Shown: positions 22,779-32,091, numbered from the stretch's first letter. The stretch: DNA of 64,000 bases from Candidatus Liminaster caballi (GCA_018065085.1 JAGHUA010000022.1:1-64000); one strand, 5' to 3'. Translations and numbers: made by a program. The notes: generated by a model not told the origin, from the letters alone.

Positions 22779-25604
22779 TTATTTGCCGTCGAAAAGCTTG
22801 AACTTATAGATGACGGAGAACATCGCATACTGATAGATGGCATTCGTGCGCGAGTCTGACTGGCTGAATGCCGAGATGGTGCGCGAGATGTTGGTGCGCT
22901 GTCCGAGGAGGTCAAATATCTCGATCTTGGCTATGAGCGACTTATCGCGCAGGAAGGCATGTGAGACGGATGCGTTCCAGAGCAGTTCGTCGGTGTTCAT
23001 CGATGCCTGTGTGTAGCCTCGGCGTGAGGTCATGTAGATGTCAGACGCAAGTTCTGTGCCCCAAGGCATGGTCCATTGCATGTCAGCGCCGTAGCTGAAG
23101 TCATAGGTCTCGCGCTTGGCCGACTTGTTGACGTTGTTGTCGGCGTTGTTATAGTCGATGGTGCCGCGTAGCTCGAAGTTGACGATATCGTTGCGGTAGG
23201 CGGTGTTGAGGTCGGCATTGATGCGGATGTCGTTGGTGATGGAACGGGTTGTGGACGGAGCCTCGTCCTTCGACCCACGGTTGCTGTAGAAGCCCACGCG
23301 GTTGTTGTAGCGTGTGCCAAGCGAACCTCCGACGCTGTAGTATTTGTTCTTGCCGAGGCCGATGTTTGTGCCCACGCCGCCTCCGATGTTCCAGTTGCCG
23401 TTGATGTTCATCGGCATGGTGGTGCGGATGCCGTTATCGTCGTAGGTGGTCTTGTTGGCAATCTGGTTGCTGGTCATCGAACCGTTGGCCCAGCTCCAGA
23501 AGCTGGTGAGGCTCTCGGGATTGGAGGTGTTGAAGTTGGCGTTGATGTTCTGTGTGAACGAAGGCTTGAGGCCTGGGTTACCGCGACTCACGCGCAGAGG
23601 ATCGGAATCGTCCACCACGTCGAGGAGCGAGGTCATGCTCGGCTGCGACGTACGACCGTTATAGCGGATGCGCAGGTTGGTGTTCTTCGAGAAGTTGCGG
23701 CGCAGGAACAAATTCGGCGCGATGTTGAACACCGAACGGCTCACCTCGGGGTATTCCTTGCCCATGTAGCGGTAGTTGAGCGTGCTGTGCTGCGGAAGGG
23801 CATCGACGCCGACGCTGAAGTTATACTCCTTGCGCACACGGCGGAGCTGGAGGGTGATGGTCTGGTTGTTGTTGCGGTACTCAGAGAATTGCGAGAGACT
23901 GTCGGCCTTCGGGCTGTCCTCGATGGGCAGGATTCCGGCGTCCTGAAGGGCATGGAGCATGCCGTTGACGTCGTACCTGTAATTATAAAGATGATCACGC
24001 AGGCTCTCGTATGCACCCTCGTCATAGACCTGTGCTGTGCGGTCGTTCTTATTGTAGCTGTAGGCATACTGGTAAGAGAGCTGCAGGTAGGTGCGGTCAG
24101 CAATCGGCTCGCTGTATGACAGGCGGGCGTTGACGTTATGGCTGCGTGACGGGGTGTCGTAGAAGCGGTTGTTGAACGTCTCCGTGCCGCGTGTCCTGTA
24201 ATCGACATGGGCGGCCGACACGGAACGGTTCTCGCCGCTTGAGGCGCCACCTGTGACGCGCATGGTGAGGTTGCGGCCTCGCTTGCTGGTAAAGCGGCGG
24301 TTGACCTGCAGCTGTCCGTTGGCATTGAGGTTCTCGCTGTGGTTCTGCGAGATGTTCTGGCTGAGATTGACAATCAGGTCGCGCATCTCATAGTCGGCAT
24401 CCTCGACGTCGGCATAGCTCTCGATGTCGAGCTTGTCGTTGAACGATCCCGACCAGCTGGTGTTGCGTCCGTTGCTGTTCGATATGGTGAGGTTGGGGCG
24501 GAAGATGATGTTCCAGAGCGTGTCGGGCTTCCACTCCATGCGAAACTGGGTGTTGAAGTTATGACCGTTGCTGATCGAGTGGTTGTCGCGCTGTGAGAAC
24601 CTGCCCACCTCGGCTGCAAAGTCCTCGCTCGTCGATGCGTTGCGGCGGTCCGAGCCGTTGTAGCTGTAGTGGACGCTGCCTCCGCTCTCGAACTTGTCGC
24701 TTGTGGTGGCGAAGTTGGCGCCTGACTCCTTGCGGCTCACCAGTCCGTTGCCTCGTCCCCAGCGGTCGGGTGTGTTCTTGGCGCTACCCAGCAGCACCAC
24801 CTTGAATGTCTCGGCAAAGCGTGTGACCGTATATCGTCCCTCATAGCGATGGTTGGTGCCGACCGAACCGTTCACGTCGCCCAGCCAGCCTCGCTTCATG
24901 CCTTTCTTGACAGAGAGGTCGAGCACGGTCTCCTCCTCGCCGTCGTCGATGCCCGTGATGCGCGAGAGGTCACTCTTCCTTTCGTATGACTTTATGCGAT
25001 CGACCATCGATGTCGGTATGTTCTTCATCGCCACGTTCATGTCGTTGAGGAAGAACTCCTTGCCATCGACGAGAATCTTGGTGACGCTCTTGCCGTTGAT
25101 GGTGATCTTGCCCTCAGAGTCGATCTTGGCTCCAGGCAGGAGCTTGATGAGCGCTTCGAGTGTCGAGCCCTCCGGCACACGGAATGCGGCGGCATTGAAC
25201 ACCAGCGAGTCGCCATCGACCTGCATCTTGGCAGCATTGGCCGATACCTCGGCCTCCTTCAGCATCCTGACGTCGGCTGTGAGCGGCAGGAATCCGAGGT
25301 CGGTGGCATTGCCTTTCTTGTCGTTGGGTGTGTAGTTGATGATATGCGACACATAGCCGATGAAGGTGATCTTCACGGCATACCTGCCCTTTGGGATGCG
25401 ATGGATTTCGAACGTGCCGTCCTCGCCTGCTGCCGCGCCTTTGACGAAGGTGCTGTCTGGCAGGGATAGCAACTGGACGTTGGCGCCCATGACGGGCTCT
25501 GTGGTCTCGCGGTCAATGATGGTGCCTTTGACGCTGTATCGGCCCTGTGCGTTGAGGCCGATGAAAAGAAGTGAGAGAAGGAGAGTGGTGACGAGTTTTC
25601 GCAT
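22779..25604 (-). CDS. outer membrane beta-barrel receptor with carboxypeptidase-like regulatory domain
   Basis: 941 aa; ATG at 25604 gives the signal peptide MRKLVTTLLLSLLFIGLNAQ. Residues about 22-105 form a carboxypeptidase D-like beta-sandwich (GTIIDRETTEPVMGANVQL, IPKGRYAVKITFIGY). A plug-like segment (KLLPGAKIDSEGKITINGK, KILVDGKEFFLND) is followed by a long barrel rich in aromatic/Asn strands. This is the outer membrane beta-barrel family of Bacteroidetes that resembles TonB-dependent receptors without a SusD partner. No clear TonB box was found. Its closeness to the metal efflux operon may be relevant, but the genes have separate promoters. Confidence 0.85.
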   Translation of the reverse strand: MRKLVTTLLLSLLFIGLNAQGRYSVKGTIIDRETTEPVMGANVQLLSLPDSTFVKGAAAGEDGTFEIHRIPKGRYAVKITFIGYVSHIINYTPNDKKGNATDLGFLPLTADVRMLKEAEVSANAAKMQVDGDSLVFNAAAFRVPEGSTLEALIKLLPGAKIDSEGKITINGKSVTKILVDGKEFFLNDMNVAMKNIPTSMVDRIKSYERKSDLSRITGIDDGEEETVLDLSVKKGMKRGWLGDVNGSVGTNHRYEGRYTVTRFAETFKVVLLGSAKNTPDRWGRGNGLVSRKESGANFATTSDKFESGGSVHYSYNGSDRRNASTSEDFAAEVGRFSQRDNHSISNGHNFNTQFRMEWKPDTLWNIIFRPNLTISNSNGRNTSWSGSFNDKLDIESYADVEDADYEMRDLIVNLSQNISQNHSENLNANGQLQVNRRFTSKRGRNLTMRVTGGASSGENRSVSAAHVDYRTRGTETFNNRFYDTPSRSHNVNARLSYSEPIADRTYLQLSYQYAYSYNKNDRTAQVYDEGAYESLRDHLYNYRYDVNGMLHALQDAGILPIEDSPKADSLSQFSEYRNNNQTITLQLRRVRKEYNFSVGVDALPQHSTLNYRYMGKEYPEVSRSVFNIAPNLFLRRNFSKNTNLRIRYNGRTSQPSMTSLLDVVDDSDPLRVSRGNPGLKPSFTQNINANFNTSNPESLTSFWSWANGSMTSNQIANKTTYDDNGIRTTMPMNINGNWNIGGGVGTNIGLGKNKYYSVGGSLGTRYNNRVGFYSNRGSKDEAPSTTRSITNDIRINADLNTAYRNDIVNFELRGTIDYNNADNNVNKSAKRETYDFSYGADMQWTMPWGTELASDIYMTSRRGYTQASMNTDELLWNASVSHAFLRDKSLIAKIEIFDLLGQRTNISRTISAFSQSDSRTNAIYQYAMFSVIYKFKLFDGK

Positions 25605-25620
25605 AAGGTCTGTCAACGGC

Positions 25621-25653
25621 AACGCCAGCGTTTGTGGTGTCAACGCTGGCGTT
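25621..25653. terminator. perfect 12-bp inverted repeat
   Basis: AACGCCAGCGTT and AACGCTGGCGTT around a 9-base loop, between the SPOR gene stop and the receptor start. It has no U-tract, so it may end the SPOR transcript weakly or act as an mRNA or protein-binding element in the receptor leader. Confidence 0.5.
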
Positions 25654-25681
25654 GGTAATGATTGTATAAAATGATGTTATG

Positions 25682-26185
25682 TTACTGCTGTGGGATGAGG
25701 AGCCATGCCTCGGCACAAGTGCCTGCCTCGTTGGCATAGGTGCTGCGGATGACGTCGCGGATGGCTGTTGCAGCCTCACGTGTGTCGAAGCTTGCTGCCA
25801 CAACACGGAACATGCCGCCTGCGTTCTGTACGAGGAATGCCTTGTAGCCACGGCTGATCATCTTAGCCTTCTGAGCCTCGGCATTGGTCTTCGAGCCGAA
25901 GGTACCGACAATCACGTTGTAGCCCTTGAGCAGGCCGCTGTCGCCATTGTCAACCACGGTCACCTTCTCGGTGCGGTCGTTGGCAGCAGGTGTTGCAGGA
26001 GCTGCAGGCGCAACAGCCTCGCTGGCTGCAGGACGTGCGTTGGTATATTTTATAGGAGCAACCTCTGTGACCTCAGATGCTGGGTCGGCTACTGTTGTGG
26101 CTTCGCTGAGGGTCTTCTGCGACTTGCAGCTCTGAAGCGAGAGGGCGAAGATGGCGAGTGCAGAAACAAAAAGAATCTTTTTCAT
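25682..26185 (-). CDS. SPOR-domain lipoprotein
   Basis: 167 aa from the ATG at 26185. The lipoprotein signal ends LQSC. A Pro/Ala-rich linker (residues about 55-85) leads to a C-terminal SPOR domain of about 75 residues (GYNVIVGTFGSKTNAEAQ ... GYKAFLVQNAGGMFRVVAASF). SPOR domains bind denuded glycan strands of peptidoglycan, often at division sites. The protein is thus predicted to tether the membrane to septal peptidoglycan. A TACATTTGC promoter box is at 26249-26257. Confidence 0.88.
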   Translation of the reverse strand: MKKILFVSALAIFALSLQSCKSQKTLSEATTVADPASEVTEVAPIKYTNARPAASEAVAPAAPATPAANDRTEKVTVVDNGDSGLLKGYNVIVGTFGSKTNAEAQKAKMISRGYKAFLVQNAGGMFRVVAASFDTREAATAIRDVIRSTYANEAGTCAEAWLLIPQQ

Positions 26186-26394
26186 ACTATTGTTGGTTTG
26201 ATTATTTGCGAATGTTTGCAAGAAGGATATGACCACTTGTTTCAGGGCGCAAATGTAGTGAATATTTCGCAAAACAGCAAATAAAAAGACTTAAAAAGTG
26301 CAAAACAGACGGTTTTTGGGCTGTGGACACTTGAAAATGTGGCTCTGTGTTGAAGAAAATGACTCAAAAAGTTGCATGTTATCGCGAAAGTCAC

Positions 26395-26403
26395 TATCTT
26401 TGC
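26395..26403 (+). promoter_or_regulatory. promoter of the glycosyltransferase gene
   Basis: TATCTTTGC with TTG 20 bases upstream (26372-26374). The transcript starts near 26409, so the ATG at 26424 is the start and codons upstream are not translated. Confidence 0.75.
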
Positions 26404-26423
26404 TCGCAAAATCCGTTATTAAG

Positions 26424-27611
26424 ATGCTACAGGATATTTGGTTTTCGCTACCCGTCTGGCTTCAGATTGTGTGTATTGTGTTTCTTGCCGCATGGTTCGT
26501 TCAGCTCGTTTATCTGCTGATCGTGCGCCGTCGCCCGCTATCGTTGCTCAGGGCCGAGAAGAAGGGCCGGTTGAAGCTCAACGATGAGCAGCCCGGTGTC
26601 ACGGTCGTGGTCTATGCCCACAACCAGAGCGACGACCTGCTCCGCAACCTTCCCGTCTTGTTCGATAATGACTATCCCTTCTTCGATGTGGTGGTGGTCG
26701 ATGACGGTTCGACTGACGACACAGAGGACGTACTGAAGCAGATGGACCAGCGCTCGGAGCATTTCCAGCACACCACCATCGACGAGAAAGTCCGCACCGT
26801 GAGCCATCGCAAGCTGGCGATGATGCTGGGTGTCAAGGCTTCGCACAACGACTATATCATCATGACTCAGGCTCAATGCGTGCCGGCCTCGCCCAAATGG
26901 ATTTCGTCGGTCATGAGCCGCTTTGTGCCGGGTGTGGATGTGGTGATGTCGCCTGTGGTCTATGAGAGCCGCACGGGCATCATGAACCATTTCTACCAGT
27001 GGGACTATTTCGACCGTCTCATCACGATGCTCGGACTCACATCGGCCGTGAAGGCATACGGCGGATGGAGCAGCAATCTGGCTTTCCGCAAGGAGGTGTT
27101 CTTTGCCAATAAGAACCAGGCGTTCAGCCGTCATCTGGACCTCCATCCGGGCGAGGATGACCTCTTCGTCAACTGTGTGGCCCGCAAGGGCAATGTGGCT
27201 GTGGCATGTTCGCCTGACTCCCTGCTCGTCAATCAGTTGCAGCCGTTGCGATACGGTTGGAGCAAGGATCGTCTGAAGCGTGCGTTCACAGCCCGATACT
27301 ATTTCCTTGCGCCTTGCGTAGTCCGTCACATCGACATTTTCTCGCGCTATGTGTGTGTCCTGACTGGTCTGGCATGCGCAGGCGTTGCTGCGTGGCTTCA
27401 GAACTGGTGGGTGATGGGTGCGGCGCTCGCTCTCTTGCTCATCCACGCGCTGCTGGTCGTTCTCATTCCTTATTACACGGCCAAGCGACTCGGCATCCAC
27501 CGTTTCTTCTTCTCGCCGCTTCTGTGTGCCTTGCTTACGCCTATGGTCGATGCGTGCTTCTCGATGAAGGCAAACCTCAATACCAAGCAGTTCTACGTGG
27601 GACGCATCTGA
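26424..27611 (+). CDS. family 2 glycosyltransferase, membrane-bound
   Basis: 395 aa. One N-terminal membrane helix (LQIVCIVFLAAWFVQLVYLLIV), then a GT-A domain with VTVVVYAHN, the DxD-like VVVVDDGSTDD, and a long acceptor region with GGWSSNLAFRK and HPGEDDLFVN (the ED catalytic base region). Three or more C-terminal membrane helices follow. It is a processive-type or lipid-linked sugar transferase of the inner membrane; the product is unknown. Single gene with its own promoter and a perfect terminator. Confidence 0.85.
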   Translation: MLQDIWFSLPVWLQIVCIVFLAAWFVQLVYLLIVRRRPLSLLRAEKKGRLKLNDEQPGVTVVVYAHNQSDDLLRNLPVLFDNDYPFFDVVVVDDGSTDDTEDVLKQMDQRSEHFQHTTIDEKVRTVSHRKLAMMLGVKASHNDYIIMTQAQCVPASPKWISSVMSRFVPGVDVVMSPVVYESRTGIMNHFYQWDYFDRLITMLGLTSAVKAYGGWSSNLAFRKEVFFANKNQAFSRHLDLHPGEDDLFVNCVARKGNVAVACSPDSLLVNQLQPLRYGWSKDRLKRAFTARYYFLAPCVVRHIDIFSRYVCVLTGLACAGVAAWLQNWWVMGAALALLLIHALLVVLIPYYTAKRLGIHRFFFSPLLCALLTPMVDACFSMKANLNTKQFYVGRI

Positions 27612-27636
27612 TGCATCCCCTGCTTATCAAAATAAA

Positions 27637-27672
27637 GGCCATACTTCTCTGCCGGGAAGTATGGCCATTTTC
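27637..27672. terminator. bidirectional terminator
   Basis: GGCCATACTTC/GAAGTATGGCC, an 11-bp perfect stem with an 8-base loop, followed by ATTTTCG on the plus strand and TTTATTTTG on the minus strand. It separates the convergent glycosyltransferase and symporter genes. Confidence 0.85.
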
Positions 27673-27699
27673 GATATGATCTTTCGATATAATCCAAGG

Positions 27700-29091
27700 T
27701 CACTCGCCTTGCTCGTCCAGTCGGTCTTCCCACAGATAGTGGCGGGTCTCGCGCACCAGCACGCCGCTGAGCGCCAGCAGGCAGACGAGGTTAGGGATGG
27801 CCATGAGGGCATTGGCTGTGTCGCCGAAGTTCCACACCAGATCCAACGCCCAGTTGGCGCCGAAGAACGAGCCGATGATGATCAGCACGCGATAGACATA
27901 GCGTCCTGTGCGACCGTGACGACCGCACAGATATTCGAGCGACTTCTCGCCGTAATAAGCCCAGCCGAGGATGGTGCTGAAGGCGAACGTGAAGATAGCG
28001 ATCGACAGCATGACCTTGCCCACGCTCACACCGGCGATGCTGAGCGGAATCTGCTCGAAGGCGCGCTTGGTCAGGGCGTCGCCTGCGCTGACGTCGATGC
28101 CGTTAGGAGCGATGATGGTGCTCACCAGCACGAGGCCTGTCAGCGCACAGATGATGACCGTGTCCCAGAACACAGAGGTGCTCGACACGAGAGCCTGACG
28201 CACAGGATTCTTGGTGCGGGCGGCAGCAGCCACGATAGGCGCAGAACCAAGGCCCGCCTCGTTGGAGAACAGACCGCGAGCCACACCATAGCGCATGGCC
28301 AGCATGATGACCGAACCGGCGGCGCCGCCTTCCATCGCCTCGGTCGAGAATGCCTGGGTGACGATGGCGCAGAGAGCCGGAATGATATATTGCACATTGA
28401 TAGCCAGCAGGACAAGACAGCCGACGACATAGAATGCCGCCATGAAAGGCACGAGCGACTCGCACACCTTGGCGATGCCCTTGACGCCGAAGAACACCAC
28501 GGCGGCAACAAGCGTGGCAAGGACGTAGCCCGTGGTCTGGGTGGAGATGCCGAAGCTGTCGGCAGCCGTGGTCGAGATGGCGTTGCTCTGCACCATACAG
28601 CCGATGCCGAACGACGCGAGGAAAGCGCAGGCGGCAAAGGCGACGGCAAGCCATCGGCACTTCATGCCACGCTCGATGCTATACATAGGGCCGCCGATCA
28701 TCTTGCCGTTCGAAGCCCTGACGCGATACTTGACCGCAAGCAGAGCCTCGGCATACTTGGTGGCGATGCCGAACAGCCCCGTCACCCAGCACCAGAACAC
28801 AGCTCCCGGACCGCCATGCATCACAGCCGTAGCCACGCCGATGATGTTGCCTGTGCCGATGGTGGCGGCAAGGCCTGTGGCAAGGGCGCTGAACTGGCTC
28901 ACGTCGCCATGAGCCTCCTTGTCGCGGCTTATGCTCAGGCGTATGGCTTTGCCGATATGAAGCTGTGGCACACGCAGCAGGATGGTCAGATAGAGGTGCG
29001 TGCCCACCAGCAGAATGATCATCGGCCATCCCCAGAGAAAGCCGTTGACGGTGTTCAGTATTTCGTTTGCTATAGAGAGAAAACTATCCAT
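27700..29091 (-). CDS. sodium:alanine symporter family (AGCS) transporter
   Basis: 463 aa from ATG 29091 (MDSFLSIANEIL). About eleven hydrophobic helices. The AGCS signatures are present: GTGNIIGVATAVMHGGPGAVFWCWV near residue 85, RGLFSNEAGLGSAPI, and a C-terminal FSTILGWAYYGEKSLEY. The family imports alanine, glycine or glutamine with Na+ across the inner membrane. Single gene; promoter TATCTTTGC on the reverse strand at 29109-29117, so its leader is very short. Confidence 0.93.
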   Translation of the reverse strand: MDSFLSIANEILNTVNGFLWGWPMIILLVGTHLYLTILLRVPQLHIGKAIRLSISRDKEAHGDVSQFSALATGLAATIGTGNIIGVATAVMHGGPGAVFWCWVTGLFGIATKYAEALLAVKYRVRASNGKMIGGPMYSIERGMKCRWLAVAFAACAFLASFGIGCMVQSNAISTTAADSFGISTQTTGYVLATLVAAVVFFGVKGIAKVCESLVPFMAAFYVVGCLVLLAINVQYIIPALCAIVTQAFSTEAMEGGAAGSVIMLAMRYGVARGLFSNEAGLGSAPIVAAAARTKNPVRQALVSSTSVFWDTVIICALTGLVLVSTIIAPNGIDVSAGDALTKRAFEQIPLSIAGVSVGKVMLSIAIFTFAFSTILGWAYYGEKSLEYLCGRHGRTGRYVYRVLIIIGSFFGANWALDLVWNFGDTANALMAIPNLVCLLALSGVLVRETRHYLWEDRLDEQGE

Positions 29092-29108
29092 AAGGCAGAA
29101 TTTTGGGT

Positions 29109-29117
29109 GCAAAGATA
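29109..29117 (-). promoter_or_regulatory. promoter of the AGCS symporter gene
   Basis: Reverse strand TATCTTTGC, 17 bases before the ATG. The plus-strand promoter of miaA (TACATTTGC, 29160-29168) lies back to back with it. Confidence 0.75.
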
Positions 29118-29159
29118 CATTTTTTTTGGCAATTGTACAAGTTTTTCAAATTATTTCCT

Positions 29160-29168
29160 TACATTTGC
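29160..29168 (+). promoter_or_regulatory. promoter of miaA
   Basis: TACATTTGC, 43 bases upstream of the miaA ATG; no other consensus box is seen before the two downstream genes. Confidence 0.6.
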
Positions 29169-29211
29169 AGCGATTTTGCAATCGATACAGCAGCTCATTT
29201 ATAATCGGTAC

Positions 29212-30153
29212 ATGAAAAAACTCATCGTCATACTTGGTCCTACAGGAGTCGGCAAGACCGAACTGTCGCTTCGGGTGGCAGCCGAGCATCGTGCCCCGAT
29301 CATCTCGGCCGACAGCCGTCAGATGTATCGCGACCTGCCCGTCTGCACAGCCGCCGCTACAGCCTCGCAGCAGGCTCGCGTGCCTCATTTCTTTGTGGGC
29401 AACCTCGGTCTCGATGAGGCCTATAGTGCGGCGCGGTTCGAGCAGGAGGCGCTCGACGTCATCGCCCGTGTGCATGAGGTGGGCGACACGGCTGTGATGT
29501 GTGGCGGCAGCATGATGTATATCGACGCCGTGTGCCGTGGCATCGACGACATGCCTCAGGCCGATCCTGCCATCAGGCAGCGTCTGCGTGAGCAACTTCA
29601 GGCCGAAGGCATTGAGCCGCTGCTCAGTCAGCTGGAGGCGCTCGACCCTGCTTACTACGCCACCGTTGACCGGCAGAACACACAGCGCGTGGTGCATGGC
29701 CTGGAGATGTGTCTCACCACCGGACGTCCGTTCAGCTCGTTCCGCACGGGGACGGTCAAGACGCGTCCGTTCGTCATCGAGAAGATAGGCCTGACACGTC
29801 CGCGACAGGAGCTCTACAGCCGCATCGACCGCCGTGTGGACGAGATGCTGGCAAGCGGCCTGATTGACGAGACCCGGGCTGTCTATGACCGCTATCGCGA
29901 CGAGATAGGCCGTCAGCTGGCATGCGTCGTGCGCAATCCGGGGCCGACCGAGGCGCAGCCCATTCCCAACCTCATGCCGTCAGTCCTGAACACCGTGGGC
30001 CTCAAGGAGATGCTGCTCTATTTCGAGGGCATCTACACGATCGAGAGGGCGAAGGAACGCATCTGCCGCAACACGCACATCTACGCCAAGAAACAGATGA
30101 CATGGTTCCAGCGCGACCCCGCGATCGCATGGACCACACTGAGAGATTGTTAG
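29212..30153 (+). CDS. miaA: tRNA dimethylallyltransferase
   Basis: 313 aa. Adds the isopentenyl group to A37 of tRNAs that read U-starting codons. P-loop GPTGVGKT at residues 8-15, ISADSRQMYRDLPVCTA with the substrate-binding Asp, CGGSMMYIDA, and the C-terminal zinc-independent helical part ending KKQMTWFQRDP. Length is normal. It is probably cotranscribed with the ATPase/DUF4435 pair, since the intergenic gap of 78 bases has no promoter consensus. Confidence 0.96.
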   Translation: MKKLIVILGPTGVGKTELSLRVAAEHRAPIISADSRQMYRDLPVCTAAATASQQARVPHFFVGNLGLDEAYSAARFEQEALDVIARVHEVGDTAVMCGGSMMYIDAVCRGIDDMPQADPAIRQRLREQLQAEGIEPLLSQLEALDPAYYATVDRQNTQRVVHGLEMCLTTGRPFSSFRTGTVKTRPFVIEKIGLTRPRQELYSRIDRRVDEMLASGLIDETRAVYDRYRDEIGRQLACVVRNPGPTEAQPIPNLMPSVLNTVGLKEMLLYFEGIYTIERAKERICRNTHIYAKKQMTWFQRDPAIAWTTLRDC

Positions 30154-30155
30154 GA

Positions 30156-30201
30156 CAATTGACAATTGGCCTAATTGGCCCAATTAGCCCAATTAGTAAT
30201 T
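30156..30201. repeat. CCCAATTAG-type intergenic repeat, copy 1
   Basis: Runs of CAATTGGCCTAATTGGCCCA and CCCAATTAGCCCAATTAG between miaA and the ATPase gene. The same repeat occurs at 41822-41863 and, in coding form, inside the nuclease-helicase gene at 49674-49758. Confidence 0.85.
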
Positions 30202-30231
30202 ACCATTTAAAGACTTAACACCATTACCTAT

Positions 30232-31053
30232 ATGCTTCGAATCACAGACGTTGACATACGCACCATGTGGGGCGACACCTCGCTCTCATGGCACAACCTC
30301 GACCCGCAGATCAACATCGTGGTGGGTCAGAACGGCTTCGGCAAGACCACGATGCTCAACCTCATCCGCTCGGTATTGACCAAGGACGACAAGTTCTGCA
30401 AACTGCTCAAGGCCAAGGTGCACATCAAGACGACGGAGGGCGAGATGTTCTTCGACGGCAGGCAGATGATACACCATCCCGAGTTCGGCGGCTTTGAGAG
30501 CAGCTCGTGCTTCCACTATGTGAGCACGTTCGATGTGCCTGCCTCGAAGAAATCGACCCTCTCGCAGCTTGGCGCGTCGCTCGACTCGGTGCTCTACCAG
30601 CGTTCGGACTCGGTCTATAGCTTCTCGGACTATCGCCTGGGCATGCTCAAGGATCTGAAGACCGCCCTGCAGAAACAGGAGCGCATCGAGAAGTTCTTCG
30701 AGATGATCAACATGCTGTTCTCATCGACCGGCAAGACCATCGAGATCGACGACAAGAACCGCATCGTGTTCCATAAGGGACAGACCCTGATCCCCGTGGA
30801 GCGTCTGTCGGCAGGCGAGAAGCAGATATTGCTCCTCCTGTTCACGCTCTTCCTGATGGAGGACAAGCCGAACGTGCTGCTGCTCGACGAGCCGGAGATC
30901 TCGCTCCACATCGAGTGGCAGGACCGCCTCGTGACCATGATGAGCGAACTCAACCCTAACTGCCAGATCATCATGACCACCCATTCGCCCAACATCTTTG
31001 CCGACGGATGGGAGGACAAGCTCGTGTTCATCTCCGACCTTATTGACCAGTAG
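30232..31053 (+). CDS. AAA/ABC-type ATPase, AriA-like (PARIS-like system)
   Basis: 273 aa. Walker A GQNGFGKTTM (about residues 32-41), ABC-type signature LSAGEKQ (about 191), Walker B VLLLDEPEISLH (about 216) and H-loop TTHSPN (about 249). This is the compact OLD/AAA_21-like ATPase core without a long coiled-coil, shorter than the ATPase of the described PARIS system (family knowledge: AriA is typically over 400 aa). It is followed 32 bases later by a DUF4435 gene, the partner family of AriA. Base composition matches the chromosome, so recent transfer is not evident. Confidence 0.82.
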   Translation: MLRITDVDIRTMWGDTSLSWHNLDPQINIVVGQNGFGKTTMLNLIRSVLTKDDKFCKLLKAKVHIKTTEGEMFFDGRQMIHHPEFGGFESSSCFHYVSTFDVPASKKSTLSQLGASLDSVLYQRSDSVYSFSDYRLGMLKDLKTALQKQERIEKFFEMINMLFSSTGKTIEIDDKNRIVFHKGQTLIPVERLSAGEKQILLLLFTLFLMEDKPNVLLLDEPEISLHIEWQDRLVTMMSELNPNCQIIMTTHSPNIFADGWEDKLVFISDLIDQ

Positions 31054-31085
31054 AGCCCTGCCGCCTACAGCACACCACAAGGCAC

Positions 31086-32048
31086 ATGAACAGCGAACCA
31101 CGACCACGCTTCACCGACGAGGAGAAACGGAATTTCTACGCCGCAGCCGCCAAGCGCTTCAAGGCCGAACTGAAACTCTATGGAGCCACCGCCGCCATTC
31201 ACATCGAGAACAAGAACGACGAGATGTTCTGGCGACAGGTGCTCCAGCATGCCTATCCGATGGGCAGGTTCAGGTTCATCGCCTCGTCGCGCAACATCGG
31301 TGGCAACATCACCAGCGGATGTACGCAATGCCTGCAATACCGTGACTTCCTCGACCCTCATTTCTGGATTGCCATCGACAGCGACTACCGCTATCTGACC
31401 GAGGAGGCCGACATCGATGCCAATCACTACATCCTGCAGACCTACACCTACAGCTTCGAGAACCATTACTGCTATGCCGCCAACCTCAACCGGGCTGTGC
31501 GCGAAGTCTGTGACGGCAGCCTGCCGTTCGACTTTACGGCCTTCCTGACCGACTACAGCCGCATCATCTATCCGCTCTTCGTGTGGCAGCTCTACCTTCA
31601 GGGTGTCGATCCCGAGGCATTTCCAAAGAGTGTGTTCCACCGACTGCTGAGCCTGCCTGTCGGAGCGCGTGCCACGTTCCGCAACGGAGCGCCCGTGCTG
31701 CAGGTGCTCAAGGAACGCACGAGCAAGATGGTGTCGCACTTCCGCCGGCAGTATCCCGAGGCCGATCCGACGTGGTATGAGGCGCGATGCAACGCCCTGG
31801 GCGTGAACCGCAGCAACGCCTATCTCTTCGTGCGAGGCCACCAGCTCTATGACCTCATCGTGATGCTCGGCCATAAGATATGCCAGGAGTACCGCCAGCG
31901 CCAGCACGACCCGCAGGACGGCGAATCAAAAAAAGGCGGCGGATTGCCTAACTTCGAGCGCGTGATGACCAGTGAGCTGTGCTTCGGCGAGTACGACGAG
32001 ATACGGAACATCATTTCTGATGCTCACATAGCGTTGGGATTGAAGTAG
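31086..32048 (+). CDS. DUF4435 protein, AriB-like TOPRIM nuclease
   Basis: 320 aa. The DUF4435 fold is a TOPRIM-like domain. The first conserved acid is in AIHIENKNDEMFW (Glu about residue 41) and the DxD is in WIAIDSDYR (Asp about 98 and 100), followed by YSFENHYC. In PARIS, AriB is released from the ATPase when a phage anti-restriction protein is sensed, and cleaves host tRNA. Whether this copy does that is inference. An alternative is a housekeeping OLD-like nuclease. The C-terminus is intact (ends about 30 residues after a Lys/Gly linker). Confidence 0.75.
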   Translation: MNSEPRPRFTDEEKRNFYAAAAKRFKAELKLYGATAAIHIENKNDEMFWRQVLQHAYPMGRFRFIASSRNIGGNITSGCTQCLQYRDFLDPHFWIAIDSDYRYLTEEADIDANHYILQTYTYSFENHYCYAANLNRAVREVCDGSLPFDFTAFLTDYSRIIYPLFVWQLYLQGVDPEAFPKSVFHRLLSLPVGARATFRNGAPVLQVLKERTSKMVSHFRRQYPEADPTWYEARCNALGVNRSNAYLFVRGHQLYDLIVMLGHKICQEYRQRQHDPQDGESKKGGGLPNFERVMTSELCFGEYDEIRNIISDAHIALGLK

Positions 32049-32091
32049 GGGAAGAGATAGACGATTATGCGGGTCTGTGCTATTGGCAGGC

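Noticed and set aside
26298-26423. 42-residue N-terminal extension of the glycosyltransferase
   Set aside because: A consensus promoter at 26395-26403 lies inside this stretch, and the ATG at 26424 leads directly into the membrane helix.
27661-29211. Long plus-strand extension of miaA across the symporter gene
   Set aside because: It is antisense to a clear AGCS transporter, and the P-loop of MiaA is at the normal position only from the ATG at 29212.
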